This document shows, piece after piece, positions 44,543 through 52,899 of a DNA stretch of 64,000 bases. The stretch's first letter is position 1. Each line of letters starts with the position of its first letter. A program made the translations under genes and the position numbers. A model generated the notes under the pieces. It saw only the letters and a program-made list of their open reading frames with translations. It did no database searches and was not told where the DNA came from. Origin of the DNA: Profundibacter amoris (GTDB lineage: Bacteria; Pseudomonadota; Alphaproteobacteria; Rhodobacterales; Rhodobacteraceae). The stretch is taken from positions 441,001 to 505,000 of the forward strand of contig NZ_CP032125.1 of assembly GCF_003544895.1 (NCBI RefSeq). The letters are read 5' to 3'.

Positions 44543-45829
44543 ATGAAATTGAAACTTGCAACACTGGCACTGTCGGCCCTTATGGCCGCAGCCCCGGCGA
44601 TGGCCGAACTGGTCTATCCGTCGCTGTCTTATCGCACTGGCGCCTATGCCGCTGGCGGTATTCCTTTTGCCGATGGCTATGCCGATTACTTCACACTGCT
44701 CAATGAGCGTGACAGTGGTATTGGCGGCGTCAAAGCCAAGGTGATCGAATGTGAAACCGGCTATTCCACCGAAAAAGGTGTGGAATGCTATGAATCCACC
44801 AAAGGCGAAGGCGCCCTGGTGTATCAGCCACTGTCGACCGGTATTACCTATCAGTTGATCCCCAAAGTGACAGCTGACGGCATTCCGTTGCACACCATGG
44901 GATATGGTCGCACATCTGCCGCAAACGGCAAGGTGTTCAGCAATGTATTCAACTACCCTGCCAACTACTGGAATGGTGCATCATTGGCCATCAACCACCT
45001 GCTGGATATCAACGGCGGTGACATCAAGGGCAAAAAAGTTGCGCTGCTTTATCACAACTCGGCCTACGGCAAAGAGCCGATCCGCACGCTGGAAGAACTG
45101 GCCAAAAAGCACGGGTTCGAGCTGAGCCTGCTGGCTGTTGACCACCCCGGTCAGGAGCAGAAATCGCAATGGCTGCAAATCCGCCGCGAAAAACCCGACT
45201 ATGTTCTGATGTGGGGCTGGGGCGTGATGAACCAGGTTGCCATTCAGGAAGCTGTGAACATCAAATTCCCGATGGAAAACTTCATCGGTATCTGGTGGTC
45301 CGGTTCTGAAAACGATGTGCTGCCCGCTGGCGAAGCTGCAAACGGCTACAAGGCTTTGACCTTCCACAATGTCGGCAGTGATTTCCCGGTATTTGCCGAT
45401 ATCCAGAAATATGTTGTGGATGCAGGCAAAGCAGCTGGGGCTGGCGACCAGATCGGCACAGTGCTGTATAACCGTGGTCTTTATGCCGCGATGCTTGCTG
45501 CCGAAGCCACACGCAAGGCACAGGAACTGTCCGGCAAAGCCCAGATCACCGCAGCCGATATGCGTGACGGTATGGAAGCGCTGGAAATCACCGAGGAACG
45601 TATGGCCGAACTGGGTATGCCCAACTTTGGTCCGTCGTTCAAAGTGTCCTGCGCCAACCACGGTGGCCCTGGCACAGGTGCGGTTCAGCAGTGGGATGCA
45701 GCCGCCAAAGAGTGGAAGCTGATCTCCGACTTTGGTCCGTCCGATATGGATGTGATCCAGCCGCTGATTGATGAAGATTCTATGGCCTATGCCAAAGAAA
45801 ACAACATCACTCCGCGCGAGTGTAACTAA
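44543..45829 (+). CDS. periplasmic ABC substrate-binding protein, LivJ/K-type
   Basis: A 428-residue secreted binding protein. The signal peptide covers about residues 1-21 with cleavage after AMA. The mature part is a Peripla_BP_6 type I fold with ALLYHNSAYGKEPIRTLEEL and YVLMWGWGVMNQVAIQEA segments. It is longer than amino-acid LivJ proteins and contains several aromatic residues (WWSGSEN, MWGWG), compatible with an aromatic or acyl ligand. ATG follows a strong GGAGGAGA. A hairpin directly after the stop may stabilise its mRNA relative to livF. Confidence 0.9.
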   Translation: MKLKLATLALSALMAAAPAMAELVYPSLSYRTGAYAAGGIPFADGYADYFTLLNERDSGIGGVKAKVIECETGYSTEKGVECYESTKGEGALVYQPLSTGITYQLIPKVTADGIPLHTMGYGRTSAANGKVFSNVFNYPANYWNGASLAINHLLDINGGDIKGKKVALLYHNSAYGKEPIRTLEELAKKHGFELSLLAVDHPGQEQKSQWLQIRREKPDYVLMWGWGVMNQVAIQEAVNIKFPMENFIGIWWSGSENDVLPAGEAANGYKALTFHNVGSDFPVFADIQKYVVDAGKAAGAGDQIGTVLYNRGLYAAMLAAEATRKAQELSGKAQITAADMRDGMEALEITEERMAELGMPNFGPSFKVSCANHGGPGTGAVQQWDAAAKEWKLISDFGPSDMDVIQPLIDEDSMAYAKENNITPRECN

Positions 45830-45835
45830 TCCAAC

Positions 45836-45865
45836 TGCCCGGGCGGCCATCTGGTGGCCCGGGCA
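45836..45865 (+). promoter_or_regulatory. intercistronic hairpin between binding protein and livF
   Basis: TGCCCGGGC (45836-45844) and GCCCGGGCA (45857-45865) form a perfect 9-bp stem. No T-run follows, so it probably stops 3' decay or attenuates partly, favouring high binding-protein expression. Confidence 0.6.
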
Positions 45866-45892
45866 ACAGTTTGAACATTTGGGATAAAGAAA

Positions 45893-46717
45893 ATGCTCGA
45901 CGCCGCCAACACAGACGAGACCCTGCTAGAGGTCAACAATATCGAGGTGATCTACAACCATGTAATCCTTGTGCTGAAGGGCGTCAGCCTGTCGGTCCCC
46001 AAGGGGGGCATCACCGCGCTGATGGGCGGCAACGGGGCGGGAAAAACCACCACCCTGAAAGCAATATCAAACCTGCTGCGCTCGGAACGCGGCGAGGTGA
46101 CCAAAGGCACGATTACCTATCGTGGCAATGACACCAGCGAATTGAACCCCTCCGACATGGTGCGCCGTGGTGTCATTCAGGTGATGGAGGGGCGCCATTG
46201 TTTCGAACATCTGACCGTCGAGGAAAACCTGCTGACCGGCGCCTATACGCGCAAGGACGGCAAGGGGGCGGTCAACGCCGACCTTGAAATGGTCTACAAT
46301 TATTTCCCGCGCCTGAAAGAACGGCGCAAATCGCAGGCCGGTTACACATCGGGTGGCGAGCAACAGATGGTTGCTATGGGACGCGCCCTGATGAGCCGCC
46401 CTGAAACCGTGCTGCTGGATGAACCCTCGATGGGTTTGGCGCCGCAGCTGGTTGAACAGATTTTCGAGATTGTAAAATCGATCAACGAAAAGGAAGGCGT
46501 GTCTTTCCTGTTGGCCGAGCAGAACACAAATATGGCCCTGCGCTATTCGCATTACGGCTATATTCTGGAATCCGGCCGCGTGGTGATGGATGGCCCTGCC
46601 GCCGATCTGCGTGAAAATCCGGACGTGAAAGAATTCTATCTGGGCGTTTCGGACGACGGGCGCAAATCATTCCGCGATGTGCGTTCCTATCGTCGTCGCA
46701 AGAGGTGGCTAAGCTGA
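45893..46717 (+). CDS. livF: branched-chain amino acid-type ABC transporter ATPase, LivF-like
   Basis: A 274-residue ABC ATPase of the LivF class, with Walker A GGNGAGKTTTLK, signature SGGEQQMVAMGRAL, Walker B TVLLDEPSMGLAP and a switch region ending LAEQNTNMALRYSHYG. The C-terminus extends about 20 residues beyond usual LivF with a basic tail (RSYRRRKRW). It completes the five-part importer. Its stop overlaps the start of the PaaK-like gene (TGATG). Confidence 0.92.
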   Translation: MLDAANTDETLLEVNNIEVIYNHVILVLKGVSLSVPKGGITALMGGNGAGKTTTLKAISNLLRSERGEVTKGTITYRGNDTSELNPSDMVRRGVIQVMEGRHCFEHLTVEENLLTGAYTRKDGKGAVNADLEMVYNYFPRLKERRKSQAGYTSGGEQQMVAMGRALMSRPETVLLDEPSMGLAPQLVEQIFEIVKSINEKEGVSFLLAEQNTNMALRYSHYGYILESGRVVMDGPAADLRENPDVKEFYLGVSDDGRKSFRDVRSYRRRKRWLS

Positions 46718-47949
46718 TGCGGGGCGAGGATATGCAGTATTTTGACGAGTTGGAAACACGATCTGCCGATCAACGCGCCGCCGATCTGGCCAAAGCGTTG
46801 CCACAGCAAATTGCCCGTGCCAAAACAGCGTCCGGTATCGCCGCCCTGTTGGGCGATGTAGATTCGGCGTCGGTAACTACGGTTGCCGATCTGGCCGCAC
46901 TTCCTGTCATCCGCAAATCCGAACTGGTTTCGGCACAGGCAGCCAACGCGCCATTTGGCGGGTTCACCACGATTTCGGCGGATGGATTCGAGCATATCCA
47001 CCAATCCCCCGGCCCGATCTATGAACCCGGCCGCATATCCGGTGACTGGTGGCGCATCGGTCGTTTCCTGCACGCTGCCGGAATCGGCAAGGGTGACATT
47101 ATCCAGAACTGTTTTGGCTATCACCTGACCCCCGCCGGCATGATCTTTGAATCAGGGGCGCGCGCGGTTGGTGCCGCAGTCTTGCCCGCCGGAACCGGAC
47201 AAACCGAATTGCAGGCCCGCGCGGCGCATGATGTGGGCGCGACGGCCTATGCCGGCACGCCGGATTATCTGAAAGTGATTCTGGACAAGGCGGAGGCCAT
47301 GGGCCTGCCGCTGAAAATCTCGCGGGCGGCGGTTGGTGGCGGGGCGCTCTTCCCCTCGCTGCGGCAGGAATATGCCGACCGCGGGATACTGTGTCTGCAA
47401 AATTATGCAACCGCCGATCTGGGCAATATTGCCTATGAAAGCCAGGCACAGGAAGGCATGATCGTTGACGAAGGCGTGATTGTCGAGATCGTCACACCGG
47501 GCACGGGCAACCCTGTGGCACCGGGGGATGTGGGCGAAGTTGTCGTTACCACCCTGAACCCCGATTACCCGCTGATCCGCTTTGCTACGGGCGATCTGTC
47601 TGCCGTGATGGAGGGGATAAGCCCTTGTGGCAGAACGAATATGCGCATCAAGGGCTGGATGGGCCGCGCCGATCAAACAACCAAGATCAAAGGCATGTTC
47701 GTGCGCCCCGAACAGGTGGCCGATTTCGTTGCCAAACACGACGAAGTTTCCCGCGCCCGCGTCATTGCCACCCGCGAGGGCGAGATGGATATGATGACCG
47801 TGATGGTCGAAACAGACGCCACGGATGCGGACCGTTATCGGATATCAATGGCAGATACGCTAAAGCTGAAGGGCAAAATTGTGCTGGTTGCCAAAGGCAG
47901 CTTGCCAAATGATGGTTTAGTGATCGAAGATCAACGAAGTTACGATTGA
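46717..47949 (+). CDS. phenylacetate-CoA ligase (PaaK)-like protein with altered P-loop
   Basis: About 410 residues, clearly PaaK-like: an N-terminal FDELETRSADQRAADLAKAL, then DWWRIGRFLHAAGIGKGDII, the QTELQARAAHDVGATAYAGT segment matching PaaK's GGQTEKQ region, and a C-terminal Phenylacetate-CoA ligase domain with GRADQTTKIKGMFVRPEQV. Where PaaK has SSGTTGKPT, this protein reads HQSPGPIYEPG (about residues 95-105), so the canonical phosphate-binding loop is missing. It could use a modified loop or be non-catalytic. ATG 46717 overlaps the livF stop; ATG 46732 (MQYFDELET) is an alternative start closer to homologues. Last gene of the transporter operon. Confidence 0.82.
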   Translation: MRGEDMQYFDELETRSADQRAADLAKALPQQIARAKTASGIAALLGDVDSASVTTVADLAALPVIRKSELVSAQAANAPFGGFTTISADGFEHIHQSPGPIYEPGRISGDWWRIGRFLHAAGIGKGDIIQNCFGYHLTPAGMIFESGARAVGAAVLPAGTGQTELQARAAHDVGATAYAGTPDYLKVILDKAEAMGLPLKISRAAVGGGALFPSLRQEYADRGILCLQNYATADLGNIAYESQAQEGMIVDEGVIVEIVTPGTGNPVAPGDVGEVVVTTLNPDYPLIRFATGDLSAVMEGISPCGRTNMRIKGWMGRADQTTKIKGMFVRPEQVADFVAKHDEVSRARVIATREGEMDMMTVMVETDATDADRYRISMADTLKLKGKIVLVAKGSLPNDGLVIEDQRSYD

Positions 47950-47978
47950 TCCCATAGCGAATAGAAGGAGCACGCGCC

Positions 47979-49613
47979 ATGATGTTGAAACTTAAACAGG
48001 TGGCGCTTGCAGCTGCTTTGGGCATTCTGGCAATGCCTGTTTTGGCCAAAGACGTTGCGCTGGTGATCGGCAACCGCGATTATCGGGACCAGCCGGCGAT
48101 AAGGGGTTTCTATTTCACCCAAGATGGCGTGCAAGCCCTCGAGGCGGCAGGTTTTCGGGTATTTGCCGGCGAAGATCTGGACCGCTCCGAACAAATAACT
48201 CTGGCCTCGAAATTCTATGCAGCCCTTGAACCGGCCGATCGGGTTGTGGTTCTGCTGGGCGGGCATTTTGTTTCCGGTGATCGCGACAGCTGGCTGTTGG
48301 CCAGCGATGCCCGCAATCCCGACATTTTTTCAGTCGGGCAAGCGGGATTGTCTGTCGGGGCAATTCTGCAGGCAGCCGGGCAAAAACCGGGGGGTGCGAT
48401 TGTTATGATCGGCCAAAGCGACAACGCAAAGGCCCGCGGCGGTTTGAAAGCAGGAATGGGGGAGCCCGAAATCCCTCAGGGGGTAACTGTTATCAAAGGG
48501 CCGATGACCGGATTGTTACAGCTTCTTTCTGGCGATCTGCTAAAGCCGGGGAAATCTGTCGCGGACGTGCTGGAACATGCGCCGCGCGGGGTAACGGCGG
48601 ATGGTTTCATTGCCAAACACATTCCCTTTGTGCCGGAGACAAACCAGGCGCCGGATCAACCGCAGGACGCTGAATACCTGTATCTGGAAGCGGTGCGCGA
48701 AATCGGTACGGTTGCCGCACTGGAAAGCTATCTGAACCGTTATCCGAATGGCCGCTATGCCGACACGGTGCGCCGTGAAATCAGGGATTTGCGTGCCCGG
48801 CCAGAATTGCTGGCCAAAGCGGCCGAGGCAAACCTGAAACTGACCCGCGAGCAACGGCGGCAAATCCAGCGAAACCTGTCAATTCTGGGTTTCAATCCGC
48901 GCGGGATTGACGGGGTCTTTGGCCGCGGATCACGGGCAGCAATCGGCGCATGGCAGAAATCGCGCGGGATTGACGGGTATGGATATCTGACCGGCAACCA
49001 GATTTCGGCATTGCAAGCCGCAGCCGATGTCCGGTCGCGCGAACTGGAAGAAGAGGCGCGCAAACGCCAAGAGGAGCAGGACCGGCTGGATGCAAGTTAC
49101 TGGCGACGCACCGGACGGGACGGAACCGAGGATGGGTTGCGGGCCTATCTGAAACGCTATCCCGACGGGTTGTATTCCGATATCGCGCATCAACGGCTCG
49201 AGCGGTTTGAAGAAGAACGGCGTGCCGAGGCCGCTGCCGCCGAGCGGGACTATTGGGATGGCGTACGGTCGGAAGATACGGTCGAGGCTTACAACCGGTA
49301 CCTGCGGGTCTATCCCCGCGGTGTGTTTGCGGCCGAAGCAAGGGCAAGGCGTGCGGAATTGCAGGGGAATACGGAAAATGGCGACCAGATCCGCCGCGCC
49401 AAAGCAGAAGAGGCGCGGGTGGCTGGTAACGGCATTGTGCGTCTGCTGGTCGAACAAAAACTGCAAGAGCTGGGGCTGAAGCCCGGGCGGGTTGACGGAA
49501 AATTCGATGACAAAACCCGCCGCGCGGTGCGTAAGTTCCAGCGGACGCGGAAAATTCCGGTGACGGGATATGTCACGCAGCAAACCATCGTGCGCTTGCT
49601 GGCGGCCCGTTAA
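47979..49613 (+). CDS. secreted caspase-like pseudoenzyme with peptidoglycan-binding domains
   Basis: A 544-residue exported protein (signal peptide about 1-23, cleavage after VLA). Residues 24-160 resemble the caspase p20 fold: DVALVIGNRDYRD, then VVVLLGGHFVSG with H96 at the catalytic-His position. The usual catalytic Asp-x-Cys region reads MIGQSDNA (about 143-150), and the whole protein contains no cysteine. Three repeats of about 38 residues with a YLxRYPxGxY core follow (about 233-266, 373-410, 424-460). Two PG_binding_1 domains lie at about 291-347 and 485-542, separated by a coiled coil (350-372). It probably acts as a periplasmic scaffold at the cell wall. ATG follows GAAGGAG; it starts 29 bases after the PaaK-like stop. 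Confidence 0.8.
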   Translation: MMLKLKQVALAAALGILAMPVLAKDVALVIGNRDYRDQPAIRGFYFTQDGVQALEAAGFRVFAGEDLDRSEQITLASKFYAALEPADRVVVLLGGHFVSGDRDSWLLASDARNPDIFSVGQAGLSVGAILQAAGQKPGGAIVMIGQSDNAKARGGLKAGMGEPEIPQGVTVIKGPMTGLLQLLSGDLLKPGKSVADVLEHAPRGVTADGFIAKHIPFVPETNQAPDQPQDAEYLYLEAVREIGTVAALESYLNRYPNGRYADTVRREIRDLRARPELLAKAAEANLKLTREQRRQIQRNLSILGFNPRGIDGVFGRGSRAAIGAWQKSRGIDGYGYLTGNQISALQAAADVRSRELEEEARKRQEEQDRLDASYWRRTGRDGTEDGLRAYLKRYPDGLYSDIAHQRLERFEEERRAEAAAAERDYWDGVRSEDTVEAYNRYLRVYPRGVFAAEARARRAELQGNTENGDQIRRAKAEEARVAGNGIVRLLVEQKLQELGLKPGRVDGKFDDKTRRAVRKFQRTRKIPVTGYVTQQTIVRLLAAR

Positions 49614-49626
49614 GGCGCCCGGATAC

Positions 49627-49665
49627 AAAAAAGGCCGCCAGAGCAAATGCCCGGCGGCCTTTTTT
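49627..49665. terminator. bidirectional terminator, caspase-like gene and rpmJ
   Basis: AAAAAAGGCCGCC (49627-49639) pairs with GGCGGCCTTTTTT (49653-49665). A- and T-runs flank both sides, serving the plus-strand gene and the convergent rpmJ. Confidence 0.92.
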
Positions 49666-49681
49666 GTTAAACCTGATTGGC

Positions 49682-49807
49682 TTAGCCCTGACGGGCTTTG
49701 AACCGTGGGTTTGTTTTGTTGATCACATAAACACGGCCTTTGCGACGCACAATGCGGCAATCGCGATGGCGGCCTTTGAGTGAACGCAAAGAGTTGCGAA
49801 TTTTCAT
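49682..49807 (-). CDS. rpmJ: 50S ribosomal protein L36
   Basis: A 41-residue basic protein, [20 protein letters not shown] at the N-terminus, with [20 protein letters not shown] at the C-terminus. This is the slightly longer L36 form found in Alphaproteobacteria. It keeps a single cysteine (C17), so it lacks the four-residue zinc site of the canonical form. ATG 49807 follows GAGGATGAGG. It stands alone between a terminator and tRNA-Val. Confidence 0.95.
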   Translation of the reverse strand: MKIRNSLRSLKGRHRDCRIVRRKGRVYVINKTNPRFKARQG

Positions 49808-49876
49808 AACCTCATCCTCGTATCGCGGCGCAGCGGCGCCATTGTTTCAATTCCGGTCCCCGACTTATGGGGCATA

Positions 49877-49951
49877 TGGTGGGCACTACTGGGATCGAAC
49901 CAGTGACCCCTTCGATGTCAACGAAGTGCTCTACCGCTGAGCTAAGCGCCC
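49877..49951 (-). tRNA. tRNA-Val (anticodon GAC)
   Basis: The minus strand folds as a complete cloverleaf: acceptor GGGCGCT/AGTGCCC with one G-U pair, D-arm TAGCTCAGCGGTAGAGCA, anticodon stem CTTCG/CGAAG with loop TTGACAT, and T-arm with GGTTCGATCC. The encoded 3' end is ACCA. Anticodon GAC reads GUC/GUU valine codons. Confidence 0.96.
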
Positions 49952-50099
49952 ATATGGCCAACCAATTCCTGACGTCCCAAAAGAATAGGACGCGGCAGAA
50001 CCGCGTCGGTCTGCTGGTCTATAAAAGGAGTCGAAGGATTGATCAAGGGCTTTTGATAAACACAAGAAACCGTTTATAAAGGTTGTGTCAGGAGAGGGA

Positions 50100-50960
50100 A
50101 TGCCAAAGGCGACATATCAACTGGAACTGCCGGAAAATCGCACGACAAGTGTGATATTTGCTTCGCCTCATAGCGGGCGCAGCTATCCTTGGGCGTTCTT
50201 GCGAAAATCCGTGCTGGATGAATTGACAATACGGTCATCAGAAGATGCCTTTGTCGATTTGTTGTTTTCGGATGTGCCATCCTTTGGGGCGCCGTTATTG
50301 TCCGCGTGTGCACCGCGGGCCTTTGTGGATTTGAACCGAAGCCGTGATGAACTGGATCCGGCGTTGATCGACGGGGTGCCACGTTCGGGGCTTAATCCGC
50401 GTGTGGCCTCAGGGTTGGGGGTAATTCCGAGGGTGGTTTCCAGCGGTCGTCACATATATCGCGGGAAACTGCCAAAGCGCGAGGCGGATATGCGGCTGAC
50501 GCAATATTGGCAGCCATACCATGATGCGCTTGAAGGGCTGGTTGCGGAAAACTTAAGGATGTTTGGTCAGGCGGTGCTGATTGATTGTCACTCGATGCCG
50601 CACGAGGCCTTAGACAGTACTAACCGGCGCAATGGCCCAAAGGCCGAAGTTGTGTTGGGGGACCGGTATGGGGCTGCTGCAAATAGCGATATTGTGGATC
50701 GGATCGAGGCGGCATTTGTTGCCGCGGGTCTGACTGTTGTGCGCAATATGCCATTTGCTGGGGCATATGTCGCGCAACACTATGGCCGCCCGTCCCTGAA
50801 CCGGCATGCAGTGCAGATCGAGATTGACCGCTCCCTGTATATGAACGAAAAGCTGATCCGGCCAAACGCCAATTTCCGCAGCTTTCAAAAGATGATCGCG
50901 TCTATCGCCAGTGAAATATCGGAAATAGGGCGGCGTGAACAACCATTGGCCGCAGAGTAA
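50100..50960 (+). CDS. N-formylglutamate amidohydrolase family protein
   Basis: A 286-residue FGase-family hydrolase. It has FASPHSGRSYPW with the metal-binding His at the N-terminus, RAFVDLNRSRDELDP, AVLIDCHSMPHE with a second metal-site His, and LNRHAVQIEIDRSLYM near the C-terminus. This set is closer to classical FGase than the paralogue at 1844-2584. Substrate is probably an N-formyl or N-acyl amino acid; no histidine-degradation genes adjoin. ATG 50100 follows AGGAGAGGG. It converges with the CZB gene, with three bases between stops. Confidence 0.85.
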   Translation: MPKATYQLELPENRTTSVIFASPHSGRSYPWAFLRKSVLDELTIRSSEDAFVDLLFSDVPSFGAPLLSACAPRAFVDLNRSRDELDPALIDGVPRSGLNPRVASGLGVIPRVVSSGRHIYRGKLPKREADMRLTQYWQPYHDALEGLVAENLRMFGQAVLIDCHSMPHEALDSTNRRNGPKAEVVLGDRYGAAANSDIVDRIEAAFVAAGLTVVRNMPFAGAYVAQHYGRPSLNRHAVQIEIDRSLYMNEKLIRPNANFRSFQKMIASIASEISEIGRREQPLAAE

Positions 50961-50963
50961 CCC

Positions 50964-51344
50964 TTACACAACTGCGGATTCATTTTTCCATTTACGCAAT
51001 CCGCGCACCAGTTTTTCCGACTTGGCCGAAAAATCCCCTTCCAGAAGTTCAACGGCGCCTGATGTATCCCCGCTGGTCGCCCGTTTCAGAACATCGGCGG
51101 CACAGATATGAAATTCTGCATGAAGCCGTTTGATAACACTGTAGGGAACGCCATTACGGGTTTGCGGGTCAATTTCCGACCCATGCAGCCATTTCCCGAA
51201 CGCACATTTATCATCGCAGCGAACATCCTCGACACTCTGGGTGCTTTGCCCCTTGTTGATCGCGGTGCGCAGTTTGATTTTCCAACTGCCGTGGGCCCCG
51301 ATGGCATCATTGATTTGTTTGACCAGATTGTTGTCGGGCATCAT
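50964..51344 (-). CDS. free-standing CZB (chemoreceptor zinc-binding) domain protein
   Basis: A 126-residue soluble protein consisting of a CZB domain. The zinc set is H18 in AHGSWKIKLRTAI, C47 in KCAFGKWLHG, and H75/H79 in LHAEFHICA, the 3-His/1-Cys arrangement of the family. CZB domains normally sit at the end of chemoreceptors or diguanylate cyclases and sense zinc or oxidants such as HOCl via the zinc-cysteine centre. Here no partner domain is attached. ATG 51344 was preferred over 51395. No chemotaxis gene is nearby. Confidence 0.8.
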   Translation of the reverse strand: MMPDNNLVKQINDAIGAHGSWKIKLRTAINKGQSTQSVEDVRCDDKCAFGKWLHGSEIDPQTRNGVPYSVIKRLHAEFHICAADVLKRATSGDTSGAVELLEGDFSAKSEKLVRGLRKWKNESAVV

Positions 51345-51462
51345 ATGAATCCTGTTCTCTATGGGTTTGCACGTAACCGGATAAATCCGGGCCATTTGTC
51401 AGAATCATAAGGTTGAGTGGCTTAACAGGGGATGAAAATTCACGGGGCGATTAAAACTTGAA

Positions 51463-52725
51463 TCATTTCGGGCGCAGGGCGCGGCCCTTTTTGATCGCAT
51501 CGCGCCCGAATTTCTGCCGGATACTGTCGGTGGCCCGTTCTGCGGCGGCGCGTTTGGCAGCATCCGGATCCAGCAGGTCAACCGCAAGGTCGGCTGTGTC
51601 GGCGGGGGAAAGGTCACTGATACCGACCCCAATCAGGCGGTAGGGGCCTTCATCGCCAACGCTTGCCATCACATCGCGGGCTGTTCGGTAAATGCGGTCG
51701 GCCATCTGGGTCGGGTCATACAGGCTGGTGCGGCGGCTAAGTTGCGTGTGATCGGCACGTTTCAGTTTCAGGGTGACAATGCGGCCAGCCTGCCCCTTGG
51801 CCTTGGCGCGGTCAGCCACCTGTTCGGACAGCCGGAAGATATGGCCATCCAGCACCTTTAAATCGGACGTGTCGGTGGAAAAAGTGGTTTCCTTGGAAAT
51901 GCTTTTCACCGGTGCATGAGCGGACACGCGGCGCACATCCTGCCCCCGCGCCAGATGCCACAGCCGATCCCCCATCGAGCCGAACCGCGCGCCCAGCTCC
52001 TTGTGGTCCCAGCGTAGAAGATCGTCAAAGGTGCGGATGCCGGCGCCCTCTAATGAAGCCTGCATCGCCTTGCCAACGCCCCAGATCATCCGCACGGGTT
52101 TGTTTTGCAAAAAGCTTTCGGTCTCGGCCTTGCCAATCACCGAAAAGCCACGCGGTTTGTCCAGATCGGAGGCCACCTTGGCCAGAAATTTGTTGTGTGA
52201 CAGCCCGACAGAGCCGGACAGACCCAGTTCATCCTCCATCCGTTTGACCAGCCGTGCCAGCATCACCGCAGGGGGCGCGTGGTGCAGTTTGGCGGTGCCA
52301 GTCATGTCAAGGAACGCCTCGTCCAGCGACAGGGGTTCGATCGAGGGGGTCAGCTCGTCCATCAGTTTGCGGATATCGCGCGAGGCCTGGGCGTAAACTT
52401 CCATCCGGCCCGGCACGACCACGGCATCGGGGCAAAGTTTCAGCGCCTGAAACATCGGCATCGCGGATCGCACCCCTTTAATGCGGGCGATATAGCAGGC
52501 AGTGGACACCACGCTGCGCGGGTGGCGTGACCCGATGATCACGGGTTTGTCACGCAGATCGGGATTGTCACGCTTTTCAACCGAGGCATAGAAGGCATCG
52601 CAATCCATATGCGCGATCGACAGGTTGAACAGTTCGGGGTGTTCCAGAACCCGCGGGCTGTGACATTGCGGACAGCGGGGGCCGCTGTCAAACTGGGTCA
52701 TGCAATCACGGCAAAGGGCGGGCAT
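51463..52725 (-). CDS. dinB: DNA polymerase IV with N-terminal zinc-finger-like segment
   Basis: A 420-residue Y-family translesion polymerase. Catalytic-site motifs AHMDCDAFYASVEKR and SLDEAFLDMTG are intact; helix-hairpin-helix (about residues 215-250) and little-finger regions follow. The first 30 residues contain CRDCMTQFDSGPRCPQC, two CxxC pairs that could bind zinc, a feature of Rhodobacterales homologues. I use ATG 52725; a TTG at 52749 is less likely. The C-terminus lacks a plain beta-clamp peptide in a form I can be sure of. No GAAC-N7-GAAC or GTTC-N7-GTTC SOS box was seen upstream. Confidence 0.93.
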   Translation of the reverse strand: MPALCRDCMTQFDSGPRCPQCHSPRVLEHPELFNLSIAHMDCDAFYASVEKRDNPDLRDKPVIIGSRHPRSVVSTACYIARIKGVRSAMPMFQALKLCPDAVVVPGRMEVYAQASRDIRKLMDELTPSIEPLSLDEAFLDMTGTAKLHHAPPAVMLARLVKRMEDELGLSGSVGLSHNKFLAKVASDLDKPRGFSVIGKAETESFLQNKPVRMIWGVGKAMQASLEGAGIRTFDDLLRWDHKELGARFGSMGDRLWHLARGQDVRRVSAHAPVKSISKETTFSTDTSDLKVLDGHIFRLSEQVADRAKAKGQAGRIVTLKLKRADHTQLSRRTSLYDPTQMADRIYRTARDVMASVGDEGPYRLIGVGISDLSPADTADLAVDLLDPDAAKRAAAERATDSIRQKFGRDAIKKGRALRPK

Positions 52726-52899
52726 GGAACGGGTCCGGTCAAAGGGCAAAATATGCTGTCCATAGACTATATGATTTGCCTGCTGCTTGCATATGGCCGT
52801 TTTGCGGAATGTCCGAAAAAAGCGATTTCGTGGCGGTTTCTCTTTTCTTTAGGCTGAATCATCCCCATATATAGGCTCAGGTCAGAAGGGATTTATTAA

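Noticed and set aside
49877..49951. tRNA-Val as an integration (attB) site for an island
   Set aside because: No integrase, no direct repeat of the tRNA 3' end and no composition change were seen on either side; neighbours are ordinary genes.
52726..52899. SOS (LexA) box between dinB and qmcA
   Set aside because: Neither GTTC-N7-GTTC nor GAAC-N7-GAAC is present; only a lone GAAC near the dinB start.
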